Positions 44,253-56,825 of a stretch of 64,000 nucleotides of DNA are shown one piece after another (the stretch's first letter is position 1; every line of letters begins with the position of its first letter). Where the stretch lies: the NCBI GenBank assembly GCA_934047225.1, contig OW203987.1:31639501-31703500 (forward strand), in the 5' to 3' direction. The notes below the pieces were generated by a model. The model saw only the letters and a program-made list of their open reading frames with translations. It was not told the DNA's origin and made no database searches. Origin of the DNA: Ypsolopha sequella. Lineage: Eukaryota; Arthropoda; Insecta; Lepidoptera; Ypsolophidae. Made by a program: the position numbers and the translations under genes.

Positions 44253-44782
44253 CAGCGGTCGTCACACTTCGCTGGTCTAGGGCCCGAAGGGCCGCACAGG
44301 ATAATGTGGGGTAAAACCGGGGGTCTGCACATTTATATTAAACTAGCAATATGTCCTAAATTTAGCATAAATAAATTAAAAAATTTCAACTTTTTGATAA
44401 AAATATTTTTTTATGACAGATTTAATCTTGAATTATTATGTTTTTAAGAAATTCTCATGTTTTATGTATTGCGATGTTGCCCATTTTTACTTATTTCTTG
44501 GATATTGACATCTTTAGGATGCAATGCAATCCTCATTGCATCTTCTTAATTGCTGGAAAGACGATTGCGATATTTGTTTTTTAAGAAGTTCATTTTCGAA
44601 AATGAAGCTTCACAGAGGCATGTCGAAAGGAATATTGTTAAAATAAATTGTGCGCCGTCTCGTAAACATTTGTAGTTGCTAGGCACGTTTCTACAAAATG
44701 AAATATAGTTACTCCTGCTTTTCACGATGAACTGAGCTTTGAGTCCTGTGTCGTATTGCAGTTCGATGATTTCGTTCATCAA
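44253..44782 (-). pseudogene. hAT transposase C-terminal remnant with one element end
   Basis: The minus frame 44546-44782 encodes GLKAQFIVKSRSNYISFCR and CEASFSKMNFLKNKYRNRLS, the pattern of the C-terminal dimerisation segment of hAT-family transposases of the ZMYM/FAM200 kind. About 300 bp beyond its end the plus strand has CAGCGGTCGTCACACTTCGC followed by GGGCCCGAAGGGCCGCAC, a hAT-like terminus. The N-terminal and catalytic parts and the other end were not found, so it is a broken copy. Confidence 0.7.
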
Positions 44783-45316
44783 CTGAGTTTTAGAAAATCC
44801 AAATTGGCTGAATAATTACAACGTTATGCAAAAAATAATAAATTTTGCCGGAAATGCCGAGCTAATATTAAACCATGTTCGCGAAATGCCGTAAATCACA
44901 TTTATTTCATTGGCTGGATAATTTCATGTCATCATTTTCAAAATGCCAAGGGTATTTTTTGTATAATTCTCGTAGACAGAATCAGTTTTGAATTCATTTT
45001 CCAAAAAATGTTTTGTTATGCGGCGAGACATTTTAGTGATACAAGTTATTGAAGGTTTCATTACTTTGTGGTACAAGTAAGTACTAAGTAGTAACCATTT
45101 TAGTGATACAAATTGTAGATGGGTGCACCATGGTGGCGGGACAGATAATATCTATTCTCGGTTCGGAATTCTAGAGTAAGAGTGCACACCGCCACTTTTA
45201 TAAACACCGCCTCCAAGATTTCTTTCGTTGACCTTTCCACCCAAAGGTTGTCTGGGAGAAATCGCCATTTGTTACCTAAATTGTAACTGTTTTTCTGTAA
45301 GTTTTCTTTTATACCT
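44783..45316. other. Intergenic stretch with an old repeat
   Basis: The ATTTTGCCGGAAATGCC and GCGAAATGCCGTAAATCAC words (44840-44900) recur near 58075 and 58345. No gene recognised. Confidence 0.45.
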
Positions 45317-48300
45317 ATGGTGGTACCTCCACAGTCAAGCTCGACATCTGCTCTACCATCTACAGTAAGATGGTGGTACCTCCACAGTAAAGCTCGACAT
45401 CTGCTCTACCATCTACAGTAAGATGGTGGTACCTCCACAGTCGAGCTCGACATCTGCTCTACCATCTACACTAAGATGGTGGTACCTCCACAGTCGAGCT
45501 CGACATCTTCTCTACCATCTACAGTAAGATGGTGGTACCTCCACAGTAAAGCTCGACATCTGCTCTACCATCTACAGTAAGATGGTGGTACCTCCACAGT
45601 AAAGCTCGACATCTGCTCTACCATCTACACTAAGATGGTGGGACCTCCACAGTCGAGCTCGACATCAGCTCTACCAACTACAGTAAGATGGTGGTACCTC
45701 CACAGTCGAGCTCGACATCAGCTCTACCATCTACAGTAAGATGGTGGTACCTCCAGTTGAGCTCGACATCTGCTCTACCATCTACACTAAGATGGTGGTA
45801 CCTTCACATTCGAGCTCGACATCTGCTCTACCATCTACACTAAGATGGTGGTACCTTCACATTCGAGCTCGACATCTGCTCTACCATCTACAGTAAGATG
45901 GTGGTACCTCCACAGTCGAGCTCGACATCTGCTCTACCATCTACACTAAGATGGTGGTACCTCCACAGTCGAGCTCGACATCTGCTCTACCATCTACACT
46001 AAGATGGTGGTACCTCCACAGTCGAGCTCGACATCTGCTCTACCAACTACAGTAAGATGGTGGTACCTCCACAGTCGAGCTCGACATCAGCTCTACCATC
46101 TACAGTAAGATGGTGGTACCTCCACAGTCGAGCTCGACATCAGCTTTACCATCTACAGTAAGATGGTGGTACCTCCACAGTCGAGCTCGACATCAGCTCT
46201 ACCATCTACAGTAAGATGGTGGTACCTCCACAGTCGAGCTCGACATCAGCTCTACCATCTACACTAAGATGGTGGTACCTCCACAGTCGAGCTCGACATC
46301 AGCTCTACCATCTACACTAAGATGGTGGTACCTCCACAGTCAAGCTCGACATCTGCTCTACCATCTACAGTAAGATGGTGGTACCTCCACAGTCGAGCTC
46401 GACATCTGCTCTACCATCTACACTAAGATGGTGGTACCTCCACAGTCGAGCTCGACATCTGCTCTACCAACTACAGTAAGATGGTGGTACCTCCACAGTC
46501 GAGCTCGACATCAGCTCTACCATCTACAGTAAGATGGTGGTACCTCCACAGTCGAGCTCGACATCAGCTCTACCATCTACACTAAGATGGTGGTACCTCC
46601 ACAGTCGAGCTCGACATCAGCTCTACCATCTACACTAAGATGGTGGTACCTCCACAGTCAAGCTCGACATCTGCTCTACCATCTACACTAAGATGGTGGT
46701 ACCTCCACAGTAAAGCTCGACATCTGCTCTACCATCTACAGTAAGATGGTGGTACCTCCACAGTCGAGCTCGACATCTGCTCTACCATCTACAGTAAGAT
46801 GGTGGTACCTCCACAGTCGAGCTCGACATCTGCTCTACCATCTACAGTAAGATGGTGGTACCTCCACAGTCAAGCTCGACATCTGCTCTACCATCTACAC
46901 TAAGATGGTGGTACCTCCACAGTAAAGCTCGACATCTGCTCTACCATCTACAGTAAGATGGTGGTACCTCCACAGTCGAGCTCGACATCTGCTCTACCAT
47001 CTACAGTAAGATGGTGGTACCTCCACAGTCGAGCTCGACATCTGCTCTACCATCTACAGTAAGATGGTGGTACCTCCACAGTAAAGCTCGACATCTGCTC
47101 TACCATCTACACTAAGATGGTGGTACCTCCACAGTCGAGCTCGACATCTGCTCTACCAACTACAGTAAGATGGTGGTACCTCCACAGTCGAGCTCGACAT
47201 CAGCTCTACCATCTACAGTAAGATGGTGGTACCTCCACAGTCGAGCTCGACATCTGCTCTACCATCTACAGTAAGATGGTGGTACCTCCACAGTCGAGCT
47301 CGACATCTGCTCTACCATCTACAGTAAGATGGTGGTACCTCCACAGTCAAGCTCGACATCTGCTCTACCATCTACAGTAAGATGGTGGTACCTCCACAGT
47401 CGAGCTCGACATCTGCTCTACCATCTACACTAAGATGGTGGTACCTCCACAGTCGAGCTCGACATCTGCTCTACCAACTACAGTAAGATGGTGGTACCTC
47501 CACAGTCGAGCTCGACATCAGCTCTACCATCTACAGTAAGATGGTGGTACCTCCACAGTAAAGCTCGACATCTGCTCTACCATCTACACTAAGATGGTGG
47601 GACCTCCACAGTCGAGCTCGACATCAGCTCTACCAACTACAGTAAGATGGTGGTACCTCCACAGTCGAGCTCGACATCAGCTCTACCATCTACAGTAAGA
47701 TGGTGGTACCTCCAGTTGAGCTCGACATCTGCTCTACCATCTACACTAAGATGGTGGTACCTTCACATTCGAGCTCGACATCTGCTCTACCATCTACACT
47801 AAGATGGTGGTACCTTCACATTCGAGCTCGACATCTGCTCTACCATCTACAGTAAGATGGTGGTACCTCCACAGTCGAGCTCGACATCTGCTCTACCATC
47901 TACACTAAGATGGTGGTACCTCCACAGTCGAGCTCGACATCTGCTCTACCATCTACACTAAGATGGTGGTACCTCCACAGTCGAGCTCGACATCTGCTCT
48001 ACCATCTACACTAAGATGGTGGTACCTCCACAGTCGAGCTCGACATCTGCTCTACCATCTACACTAAGATGGTGGTACCTCCACAGTCGAGCTCGACATC
48101 AGCTCTACCATCTACAGTAAGATGGTGGTACCTCCACAGTCAAGCTCGACATCAGCTCTACCATCTACACTAAGATGGTGGTACCTCCACAGTCGAGCTC
48201 GACATCAGCTCTACCATCTACACTAAGATGGTGGTACCTCCACAGTCAAGCTCGACATCTGCTCTACCATCTACACTAAGATGGTGGTACCTCCACAGTC

Positions 48301-51300
48301 GAGCTCGACATCAGCTCTACCATCTACACTAAGATGGTGGTACCTCCACAGTCAAGCTCGACATCTGCTCTACCATCTACAGTAAGATGGTGGTACCTCC
48401 ACAGTCGAGCTCGACATCTGCTCTACCATCTACACTAAGATGGTGGTACCTCCACAGTCAAGCTCGACATCTGCTCTACCATCTACAGTAAGATGGTGGT
48501 ACCTCCACATTCGAGCTCGACATCTGCTCTACCATCTACACTAAGATGGTGGTACCTCCACATTCGAGCTCGACATCTGCTCTACCATCTACACTAAGAT
48601 GGTGGTACCTCCACAGTAAAGCTCGACATCTGCTCTACCATCTACACTAAGATGGTGGTACCTCCACATCAGCTCTACCATCTACAGTAAGATGGTGGTA
48701 CCTCCACAGTCGAGCTCGACATCAGCTCTACCATCTACACTAAGATGGTGGTACCTCCACAGTCGAGCTCGACATCAGCTCTACCATCTACACTAAGATG
48801 GTGGTACCTCCACAGTCAAGCTCGACATCTGCTCTACCATCTACACTAAGATGGTGGTACCTCCACAGTAAAGCTCGACATCTGCTCTACCATCTACAGT
48901 AAGATGGTGGTACCTCCACAGTCGAGCTCGACATCTGCTCTACCATCTACAGTAAGATGGTGGTACCTCCACAGTCGAGCTCGACATCTGCTCTACCATC
49001 TACAGTAAGATGGTGGTACCTCCACAGTCAAGCTCGACATCTGCTCTACCATCTACACTAAGATGGTGGTACCTCCACAGTAAAGCTCGACATCTGCTCT
49101 ACCATCTACAGTAAGATGGTGGTACCTCCACAGTCGAGCTCGACATCTGCTCTACCATCTACAGTAAGATGGTGGTACCTCCACAGTCGAGCTCGACATC
49201 TGCTCTACCATCTACAGTAAGATGGTGGTACCTCCACAGTAAAGCTCGACATCTGCTCTACCATCTACACTAAGATGGTGGTACCTCCACAGTCGAGCTC
49301 GACATCTGCTCTACCAACTACAGTAAGATGGTGGTACCTCCACAGTCGAGCTCGACATCAGCTCTACCATCTACAGTAAGATGGTGGTACCTCCACAGTC
49401 GAGCTCGACATCTGCTCTACCATCTACAGTAAGATGGTGGTACCTCCACAGTCGAGCTCGACATCTGCTCTACCATCTACAGTAAGATGGTGGTACCTCC
49501 ACAGTCAAGCTCGACATCTGCTCTACCATCTACAGTAAGATGGTGGTACCTCCACAGTCGAGCTCGACATCTGCTCTACCATCTACACTAAGATGGTGGT
49601 ACCTCCACAGTCGAGCTCGACATCTGCTCTACCAACTACAGTAAGATGGTGGTACCTCCACAGTCGAGCTCGACATCAGCTCTACCATCTACAGTAAGAT
49701 GGTGGTACCTCCACAGTAAAGCTCGACATCTGCTCTACCATCTACACTAAGATGGTGGGACCTCCACAGTCGAGCTCGACATCAGCTCTACCAACTACAG
49801 TAAGATGGTGGTACCTCCACAGTCGAGCTCGACATCAGCTCTACCATCTACAGTAAGATGGTGGTACCTCCAGTTGAGCTCGACATCTGCTCTACCATCT
49901 ACACTAAGATGGTGGTACCTTCACATTCGAGCTCGACATCTGCTCTACCATCTACACTAAGATGGTGGTACCTTCACATTCGAGCTCGACATCTGCTCTA
50001 CCATCTACAGTAAGATGGTGGTACCTCCACAGTCGAGCTCGACATCTGCTCTACCATCTACACTAAGATGGTGGTACCTCCACAGTCGAGCTCGACATCT
50101 GCTCTACCATCTACACTAAGATGGTGGTACCTCCACAGTCGAGCTCGACATCTGCTCTACCATCTACACTAAGATGGTGGTACCTCCACAGTCGAGCTCG
50201 ACATCTGCTCTACCATCTACACTAAGATGGTGGTACCTCCACAGTCGAGCTCGACATCAGCTCTACCATCTACAGTAAGATGGTGGTACCTCCACAGTCA
50301 AGCTCGACATCAGCTCTACCATCTACACTAAGATGGTGGTACCTCCACAGTCGAGCTCGACATCAGCTCTACCATCTACACTAAGATGGTGGTACCTCCA
50401 CAGTCAAGCTCGACATCTGCTCTACCATCTACACTAAGATGGTGGTACCTCCACAGTCGAGCTCGACATCAGCTCTACCATCTACACTAAGATGGTGGTA
50501 CCTCCACAGTCAAGCTCGACATCTGCTCTACCATCTACAGTAAGATGGTGGTACCTCCACAGTCGAGCTCGACATCTGCTCTACCATCTACACTAAGATG
50601 GTGGTACCTCCACAGTCAAGCTCGACATCTGCTCTACCATCTACAGTAAGATGGTGGTACCTCCACATTCGAGCTCGACATCTGCTCTACCATCTACACT
50701 AAGATGGTGGTACCTCCACATTCGAGCTCGACATCTGCTCTACCATCTACACTAAGATGGTGGTACCTCCACAGTAAAGCTCGACATCTGCTCTACCATC
50801 TACACTAAGATGGTGGTACCTCCACAGTCGAGCTCGACATCTGCTCTACCATCTACAGTAAGATGGTGGTACCTCCACAATCGAGCTCGACATCTGCTCT
50901 ACCATCTACACTAAGATGGTGGTACCTCCACAGTAAAGCTCGACATCTGCTCTACCATCTACACTAAGATGGTGGTACCTCCACAGTAAAGCTCGACACC
51001 TGCTCTACCATCTACAGTAAGATGGTGGTACCTCCACAGTAAAGCTCGACATCTGCTCTACCATCTACACTAAGATGGTGGTACCTCCACAGTAAAGCTC
51101 GACATCTGCTCTACCATCTACACTAAGATGGTGGTACCTCCACAGTAAAGCTCGACATCTGCTCTACCATCTACACTAAGATGGTGGTACCTCCACAGTA
51201 AAGCTCGACATCTGCTCTACCATCTACAGTAAGATGGTGGTACCTCCACAGTCGAGCTCGACATCTGCTCTACCATCTACAGTAAGATGGTGGTACCTCC

Positions 51301-51643
51301 ACAGTAAAGCTCGACATCTGCTCTACCATCTACACTAAGATGGTGGTACCTCCACAGTCGAGCTCGACATCTGCTCTACCATCTACAGTAAGATGGTGGT
51401 ACCTCCACAGTAAAGCTCGACATCTGCTCTACCATCTACACTAAGATGGTGGTACCTCCACAGTAAAGCTCGACATCTGCTCTACCATCTACAGTAAGAT
51501 GGTGGTACCTCCACAGTCGAGCTCGACATCTGCTCTACCAACTACAGTAAGATGGTGGTACCTCCACAGTCGAGCTCGACATCAGCTCTACCATCTACAG
51601 TAAGATGGTGGTACCTCCAGTTGAGCTCGACATCTGCTCTACC
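45317..51643. repeat. 53-bp satellite, about 119 units
   Basis: The largest array (6.3 kb). The typical monomer has GGTGGTACCTCCACAGT, the perfect 12-bp palindrome GTCGAGCTCGAC, then CATCTGCTCTACC. At the monomer junction ACCATCT and AGATGGT form a 7-bp stem around a 6-nt loop. Variants include GTAAAGC, GTCAAGC, ATTCGAGC, ATCAGCTC and CACTAAG. A few units are shorter (CTCCAGTTGAG near 45751, 47710, 49868 and 51615; a truncated unit near 48661). Stop codons exclude coding. Confidence 0.98.
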
Positions 51644-53101
51644 ACCTAAAACATATACACAATCACTCGTAAATGCTATCATAAACTCATGTCATAAAAG
51701 TAGTGGTACATAGTGGTAGTGGGAGAAAAACTAAACAGTTTCAATTATACCGCTAATTAACTCGCTATCATATCTCAGTACCCAGTTTATAATTAATTAC
51801 CGCCTTGTTAACTCATATCTCCACCGAGTTTTAAACTTTTATAATAGCTGTCAAGATCAGACGCAACGGAAAAGCAATAGGTACCCACGTTAGTATTACA
51901 ATTATATTTTATAACAAACGCTAGTATAATATAACTATGCTATTAATTCTTACAATAAGGCAGGAATGGTTAAACCGTTAGCTTTACGATGTCGTGCGGT
52001 GGATGGATACCGGGCGACGAGGAAATGTGAGCCAACGCGTGCGAGCGGGACGCGCACAGCACTGCTCCCGCTCCCGCACGCAGTGGTAAAGCCTGTATGT
52101 ATAGAGCCTGTTGTCGCCCCGCCTTCGACCACGCCCGCCCTTCCCCGCCCGTCGCCCTACCCGTCGCGCCCCTTCATGTTGATACCCCCTTGTTCATTTT
52201 GGACGGCTACCCAGGACTACACATTTACTACGTTACACGTTTCCTCGGAGAGCCCATAAATAACTATTGTTTTATTATTTCCCACAAACAGGGAAGGTTT
52301 AGAGTCCGGAATAAGTTAGATTGACTTTTAAAAAATTACCAGAATAAGGTTAGTATCTACAGTTACTGCAAACAAATCTCTCCGGGTCGAAAACAGACTA
52401 ACATTATCTAACGTTATTAATGTATAACCCACCGGAACATTAATTACGTTATAACCTACGTTACCTATTGTGGGGACTTTACTTATACTAGTTTTTATTA
52501 CATAATACGACTTTGAATTAGAGTTTCATGCTGAAAACTAAAACTGGTAATAGAAAAGGTGCTTGTCTGTAGGTATACATTACATCATAATCTTTTATTT
52601 GCAAAAAATTGACCTGCGAAATACTTTATATGAAGATAAGGCAACAAAGTAGGTTTGTGAAGTGCACATTACCGAACTAGGCCGGCAAAATATTACCAGC
52701 CGCTGAGTTTCTTTTTTTCACAACGTAAATCCTTATACCTTCCTGAAAATTACTTGAAATTAACGTCAACTTACTCGTAATATCCTCATGACTAATGTTA
52801 ACTTGTTGCCTGAAATAAGGCAATTTATTATTATTAGATATCTTATTGTGTAAATAAAGAAAAAAAAAATGAACGTAAATATTTAAAAAAATCCTTTCAC
52901 GAAACATACAGAATAAAGTTTGCTCCTTAACTGAAATGTAAAGAATTGTCATAAACGAAATTTTGTAAATATTAACGAGTATTATTTTCTTCCTCGGTGA
53001 CCTTCGTCTTGTGACTTTGATCTTGGCTCTCTTCTATCAGTGCCCTGCACACTGTCTGTAATCAGCAAATTACGCTCGGTTGCGTCCACAATTTCACGTT
53101 G
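51644..53101. other. Intergenic stretch with a GC-rich patch
   Basis: At about 52000-52180 the DNA is GC-rich (ACGCGTGCGAGCGGGACGC, CGCCCGCCCTTCCCCGCCCG), possibly regulatory. The open frames there follow base composition. The rest is AT-rich with nothing recognised. Confidence 0.4.
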
Positions 53102-53269
53102 CTTCGAGATGCCCTGTAAGCATATCTTCGAGATGCCCTGTAAGCATATCTTCGAGATGCCCTGTAAGCATATCTTCGAGATGCCCTGTAAGCATATCTT
53201 CGAGATGCCCTGTAAGCGTATCTTCGAGATGCCCTGTAAGCATATCTTCGAGATGCTCTGTAAGCATAT
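53102..53269. repeat. 24-bp tandem repeat, 7 units
   Basis: Unit CTTCGAGATGCCCTGTAAGC plus 4 nt. Units are identical except for single changes in units 5 and 7. Confidence 0.96.
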
Positions 53270-53760
53270 CTTCCTGCTTTAAATTACGACATGTAACATA
53301 TAACGCTCAGAGTCGCTCAGAAGGATACAAGTAAAAAGCAGGAAATGACAACAATATTTCAACTTTTAACGTTAGTAAGCCCCGTACTCTGCGACCAAGT
53401 TAAGTTTTCCTTCTTTATTTTGAACTAGTTTTACTTTTTCAATTTTCGAACACTTAGTGCACTTTCGCCTACATTTATTAACTTTAGTGGCCAGTATTTT
53501 TTCAAGGAGTTTTCATAAATACGTTGATATAGTTGGCTTGTTTCCTATAGACTTTGTTGAATAGTATTTTCACCATTGACATCCTAACTACAGAACTTTA
53601 TGCAGTAACCTTATCAACCGGCTCCTGTAACCAGAATGGCGAAGCAAAAGTTTATCTTCTCCATTTCCCCGTTCGTTTCGTTGAGTTAGGTATTAAATAG
53701 ATTACAAAAGCCTTTATTTATCAGTGTCATTCACTATCTACCTTTGCTAGATTCATTTAA
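53270..53760. other. AT-rich intergenic stretch
   Basis: No gene or repeat recognised. Confidence 0.4.
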
Positions 53761-54409
53761 CTCAAATTCAAATTCAAATAGTTTATTTTGCAAAGCAGGT
53801 ATAGATATATATACTTTTTACACGTCAAATTTAATCTAATAAAGAAAATATATGTAATAAAATAATAAATGTACATAAACTAAATTAAAGGTTTATTTAA
53901 TTTATGTAGCAATATATTTACGATTAAAATGATAGGTAAAATATATATTATACAAGGTAAAATCCAATCAGCCGCCCGAACCCATACCGGAGACCCGGCC
54001 AGGGACCAGGAATAAGGTTCAATGATCACCAACCGAGCCCCCAGCACGAATCCAGGCGGCCGACCAAATCCCATCCTACATACTACATACTAATAGGTTA
54101 CATATATAAATACATGCCTACCTCCGCCCATTCGATTAGTCTTGCTAAGAAGAAGGGCAAGAAACTTAGCAAGATCATGTCTTTTTTTTCAACATAAAAC
54201 TTATACTGTACAATATATGACTTATATCTACTTTAACCAAGGGATAAGAAAATACAAGACAGCAGGAATTCAGGTTAATGAAAAAAAGAAAAACATATAT
54301 ATCTTTGTCTACCTGTCTCATATAGTCCTTTTCCTTTTACAGTCTATAATCAATTAATGTTTACACCTTAGAGGAATCATAAGTTAAGAAATTATACTAT
54401 TTAATTAAA

Positions 54410-55143
54410 TTATAACTTACTATCATTATCACTGTAACACCATGCTTCACGATCATCCAAATATTCATTTATTTTATAATATGCCTTTTTCAATAGGCCC
54501 TGCTTAATATACAGTTTAAGTTTATTCTCTGACAAAGTAAGGACCTCCTTTGGAAGTTTATTGTAAAATCTTATACCATGTCCTACGAAAGAGGTACTCA
54601 CCTTAGCGAGTCTGATTTTTGGAAAAGCCAATTTATGCTTATTTCTGGTTTCTTTACAATGTTGCTCACCAAGCCTTGGGAGAGACTCAACATTTTTTCT
54701 GACATATCTAAAGACTTGGTAAATATATTCACAAGGAACAGTTAATATATTAATTTCTTTGAACTTTTCTCTTAATGAATCCCGGTGCTTCATATTATAA
54801 ATAGCCCGAATTGCTCTCTTCTGCAAAACAAAGACTGCGTCTGTACCCGCGGCTCTACCCCATAACAGCATGCCGTATGACAAAATGCTGTGAAAGTAAC
54901 TAAAATAGACTATTCTAGCAGTATCTACATCAGTAATTTGCCTTATGCGTCTAACAGCGTATGCGGCCGAACTAAGTCTACCACATAGGGCTTCTATGTG
55001 GGGACCCCACTGAAGACGAGAGTCTACCGTAATGCCTAAAAACTTAGTTTCGTTAACTAACTCCAGCTTGGACCCCTGCAAAAGCAAATTACCATCCACT
55101 TGAATAACATTTGGTAACGTAAATTTTATACACTTTGTCTTTT
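54410..55143 (-). pseudogene. LINE family A ORF2, C-terminal part
   Basis: An open frame of about 240 codons, of which 229 start at the Met at 55099. It has KFLGITVDSRLQWGPHIEAL (thumb region after RT), SSAAYAVRRIRQITDVD, SILSYGMLLWGRA, LQKRAIRAIYN and ends at 54410. The motifs are those of the region downstream of the RT catalytic domain in CR1/jockey-like LINEs. It is intact over this stretch but cut off from the catalytic part by the nested insertion at 55145. Confidence 0.88.
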
Positions 55144-55144
55144 A

Positions 55145-55803
55145 TTTAATTAAATGGTATAATTTCTTAACTTATGATTCCTCTAAGGTGTAAACATTAA
55201 TTGATTACAGACTGTAAAAGGAAAAGGACTATATGAGACAGGTAGACAAAGATATATATGTTTTTCTTTCTTTCTTTTTTTCATTAACCTGAATTCCTGC
55301 TGTCTTGTATTTTCTTATCCCTTGGTTAAAGTAGATATAAGTCATATATTGTATAGTATAAGTTTTATGTTGAAAAAAAAGACATGATCTTGCTAAGTTT
55401 CTTGCCCTTCTTCTTAGCAAGACTAATCGAATGGGCGGAGGTAGGCATGTATTTATATATGTAACTTATTAGTATGTAGTATATAGGATGGGATTTGGTC
55501 GGCCGCCTGGATTCGTGCTGGGGGCTCGGTTGGTGATCATTGAACCTTGTTCCTGGTCCCTGGCCGGGTCTCCGGTATGAGTTCGGGCGGCTGATTGGAT
55601 TTTACCTTGTATAATATATATTTTACCTATCATTTTAATCGTAAATATATTGCTACATAAATTAAATAAACCTTTAATTTAGTTCATGTAGATTTATTAT
55701 TTTATTACATATATTTTCTTTATTAGATTAAATTTGACGTGTAAAAAGTGTATATATCTATACCTGCTTTGCAAAATAAACTATTTGAATTTGAATTTGA
55801 ATT
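55145..55803 (+). mobile_element. LINE family A 3'-end copy nested in the same family
   Basis: Begins ATTTAATTAAATGG, has the GTCGGCCGCCTGGATTCGTG block near 55499, and ends with a GAATTTGAATTTGAA tail. It is a close inverted match to 53765-54412. T-runs at both junctions (55141-55144 and 55802-55807) are consistent with a short target duplication. Confidence 0.88.
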
Positions 55804-55982
55804 TTTTGCGTTTAAAACTAAATTATTTACAGTAAACCAATCAAGCACCAGTGATAAAGTTGTATTCGCGCCGTCAAGGATATCTTTACGTCTATTAACT
55901 TTAAAAATAAGTGACGTGTCGTCTGCGAATAATACTATCTTCGTTAAGTCTTTAACTAAATAATTGGGGCACGAGTCTTGTC
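55804..55982 (-). pseudogene. LINE family A ORF2, RT segment
   Basis: The minus strand encodes NYLVKDLTKIVLFADDTSLI and DWFTVNNLVLNAK. The FADD box is the RT catalytic motif. It is cut on the left by the nested copy and on the right by the 5' truncation. Confidence 0.85.
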
Positions 55983-56211
55983 TTCAGTATTTATTTAATT
56001 AATATCATAATTGGGACACAGATAATAAGTTGGGACTTCCAAGAGTATTTGTACTAGTGAAGAAACCATATATTTGTAAAAACCAAAATACGTACGTAGT
56101 ATTGTTACTGGATGTGTAATATTTTGTTTATTTGGTTACAAAAAATAGAGACTAGAGAGTTTGAGGTGCATGTTTTCGGTAGATCACATACTAGATGTAT
56201 GATTAGAGGAT
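55983..56211. other. Short intergenic stretch
   Basis: AT-rich, nothing recognised. Confidence 0.4.
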
Positions 56212-56812
56212 GCGGGGACCAAGGGCGGATCCAGCCTGCGAGCCAGGGGGGGGTCACAGGCTCCGGAATTACAATAAAAAATCTTCGTTCCACGAGACGT
56301 CTCACGACAATTGTCGATTTTTTTTTACGTCAAATCTTCAACGGTTCATATGTCCGGAACGGCTGTTCTAGCGTGCCCGCCCGGGTCCTGATTGAGGTGT
56401 AAAAAAAACATTTTACCTAAAAAAGGGGCTACATGACGAAAAAGTTCTTTGGCAAACTTTGGTAAGGCTGATGCTAGATCACTCTTGTTTGGACTGTAAT
56501 GAACGGTATTAATTGGGTACATTCTGACCGATGAAATTTTTTGGCATTTAACAGCTGTCAAAATTTGATGCTAGTGAAAATTCGTCCGATTCGCGTGAAA
56601 TTCCGTTTCCACACGTTATTAACTTCGCAAATCACTTTCACAAAAGATCGAACGGAATGCGGGCGAGCGCATGCATCATCAAGAGAAGGGTTATTTTAGT
56701 AACTACCTATATGTGCATGGATAAGTGTAATTTGAAGTTAAAAAAGGATTGACCTAGGCCCAGGGGGGTCATGACCCCCATGACCTCCCCTGGATCCGTC
56801 TTTGGCGGGGAC
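56212..56812. mobile_element. hAT-type non-autonomous element with 8-bp target duplication
   Basis: The element is 56220-56804 (585 bp). It begins CAAGGGCGGATCCAG and ends CTGGATCCGTCTTTG (15-bp inverted repeat with two mismatches). GCGGGGAC flanks both sides (56212-56219 and 56805-56812). The 8-bp duplication points to hAT. No transposase frame inside. Confidence 0.85.
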
Positions 56813-56825
56813 AATGCGCCCGCCC

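Larger units (their letters stand above)
53761..55982 (-). mobile_element. LINE family A, 5'-truncated, interrupted by its own family
   Basis: A minus-strand LINE with tail AAATTCAAATTC at 53762, a 3' UTR to about 54410, coding sequence from 54410 to about 55144, then an opposite-strand insertion (55145-55803), then more coding sequence to about 55982. The two coding parts join in sense: the right part has the RT motif FADDTSLIF and ends ...VNNLVLNAK, and the left part resumes KTKCIKFTLP. This proves nesting. The 5' part of ORF2 and ORF1 are missing. Confidence 0.9.

Noticed and set aside
45317..51643. CRISPR-like array
   Set aside because: Monomers are contiguous with no unique spacers, and the DNA is eukaryotic. 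It is a satellite.
53761..55803. Twin-priming (5' inversion) as an explanation for the inverted LINE ends
   Set aside because: Both arms contain the same 3' end with a tail, and coding sequence continues on both sides of the inner copy. A nested insertion explains this better.
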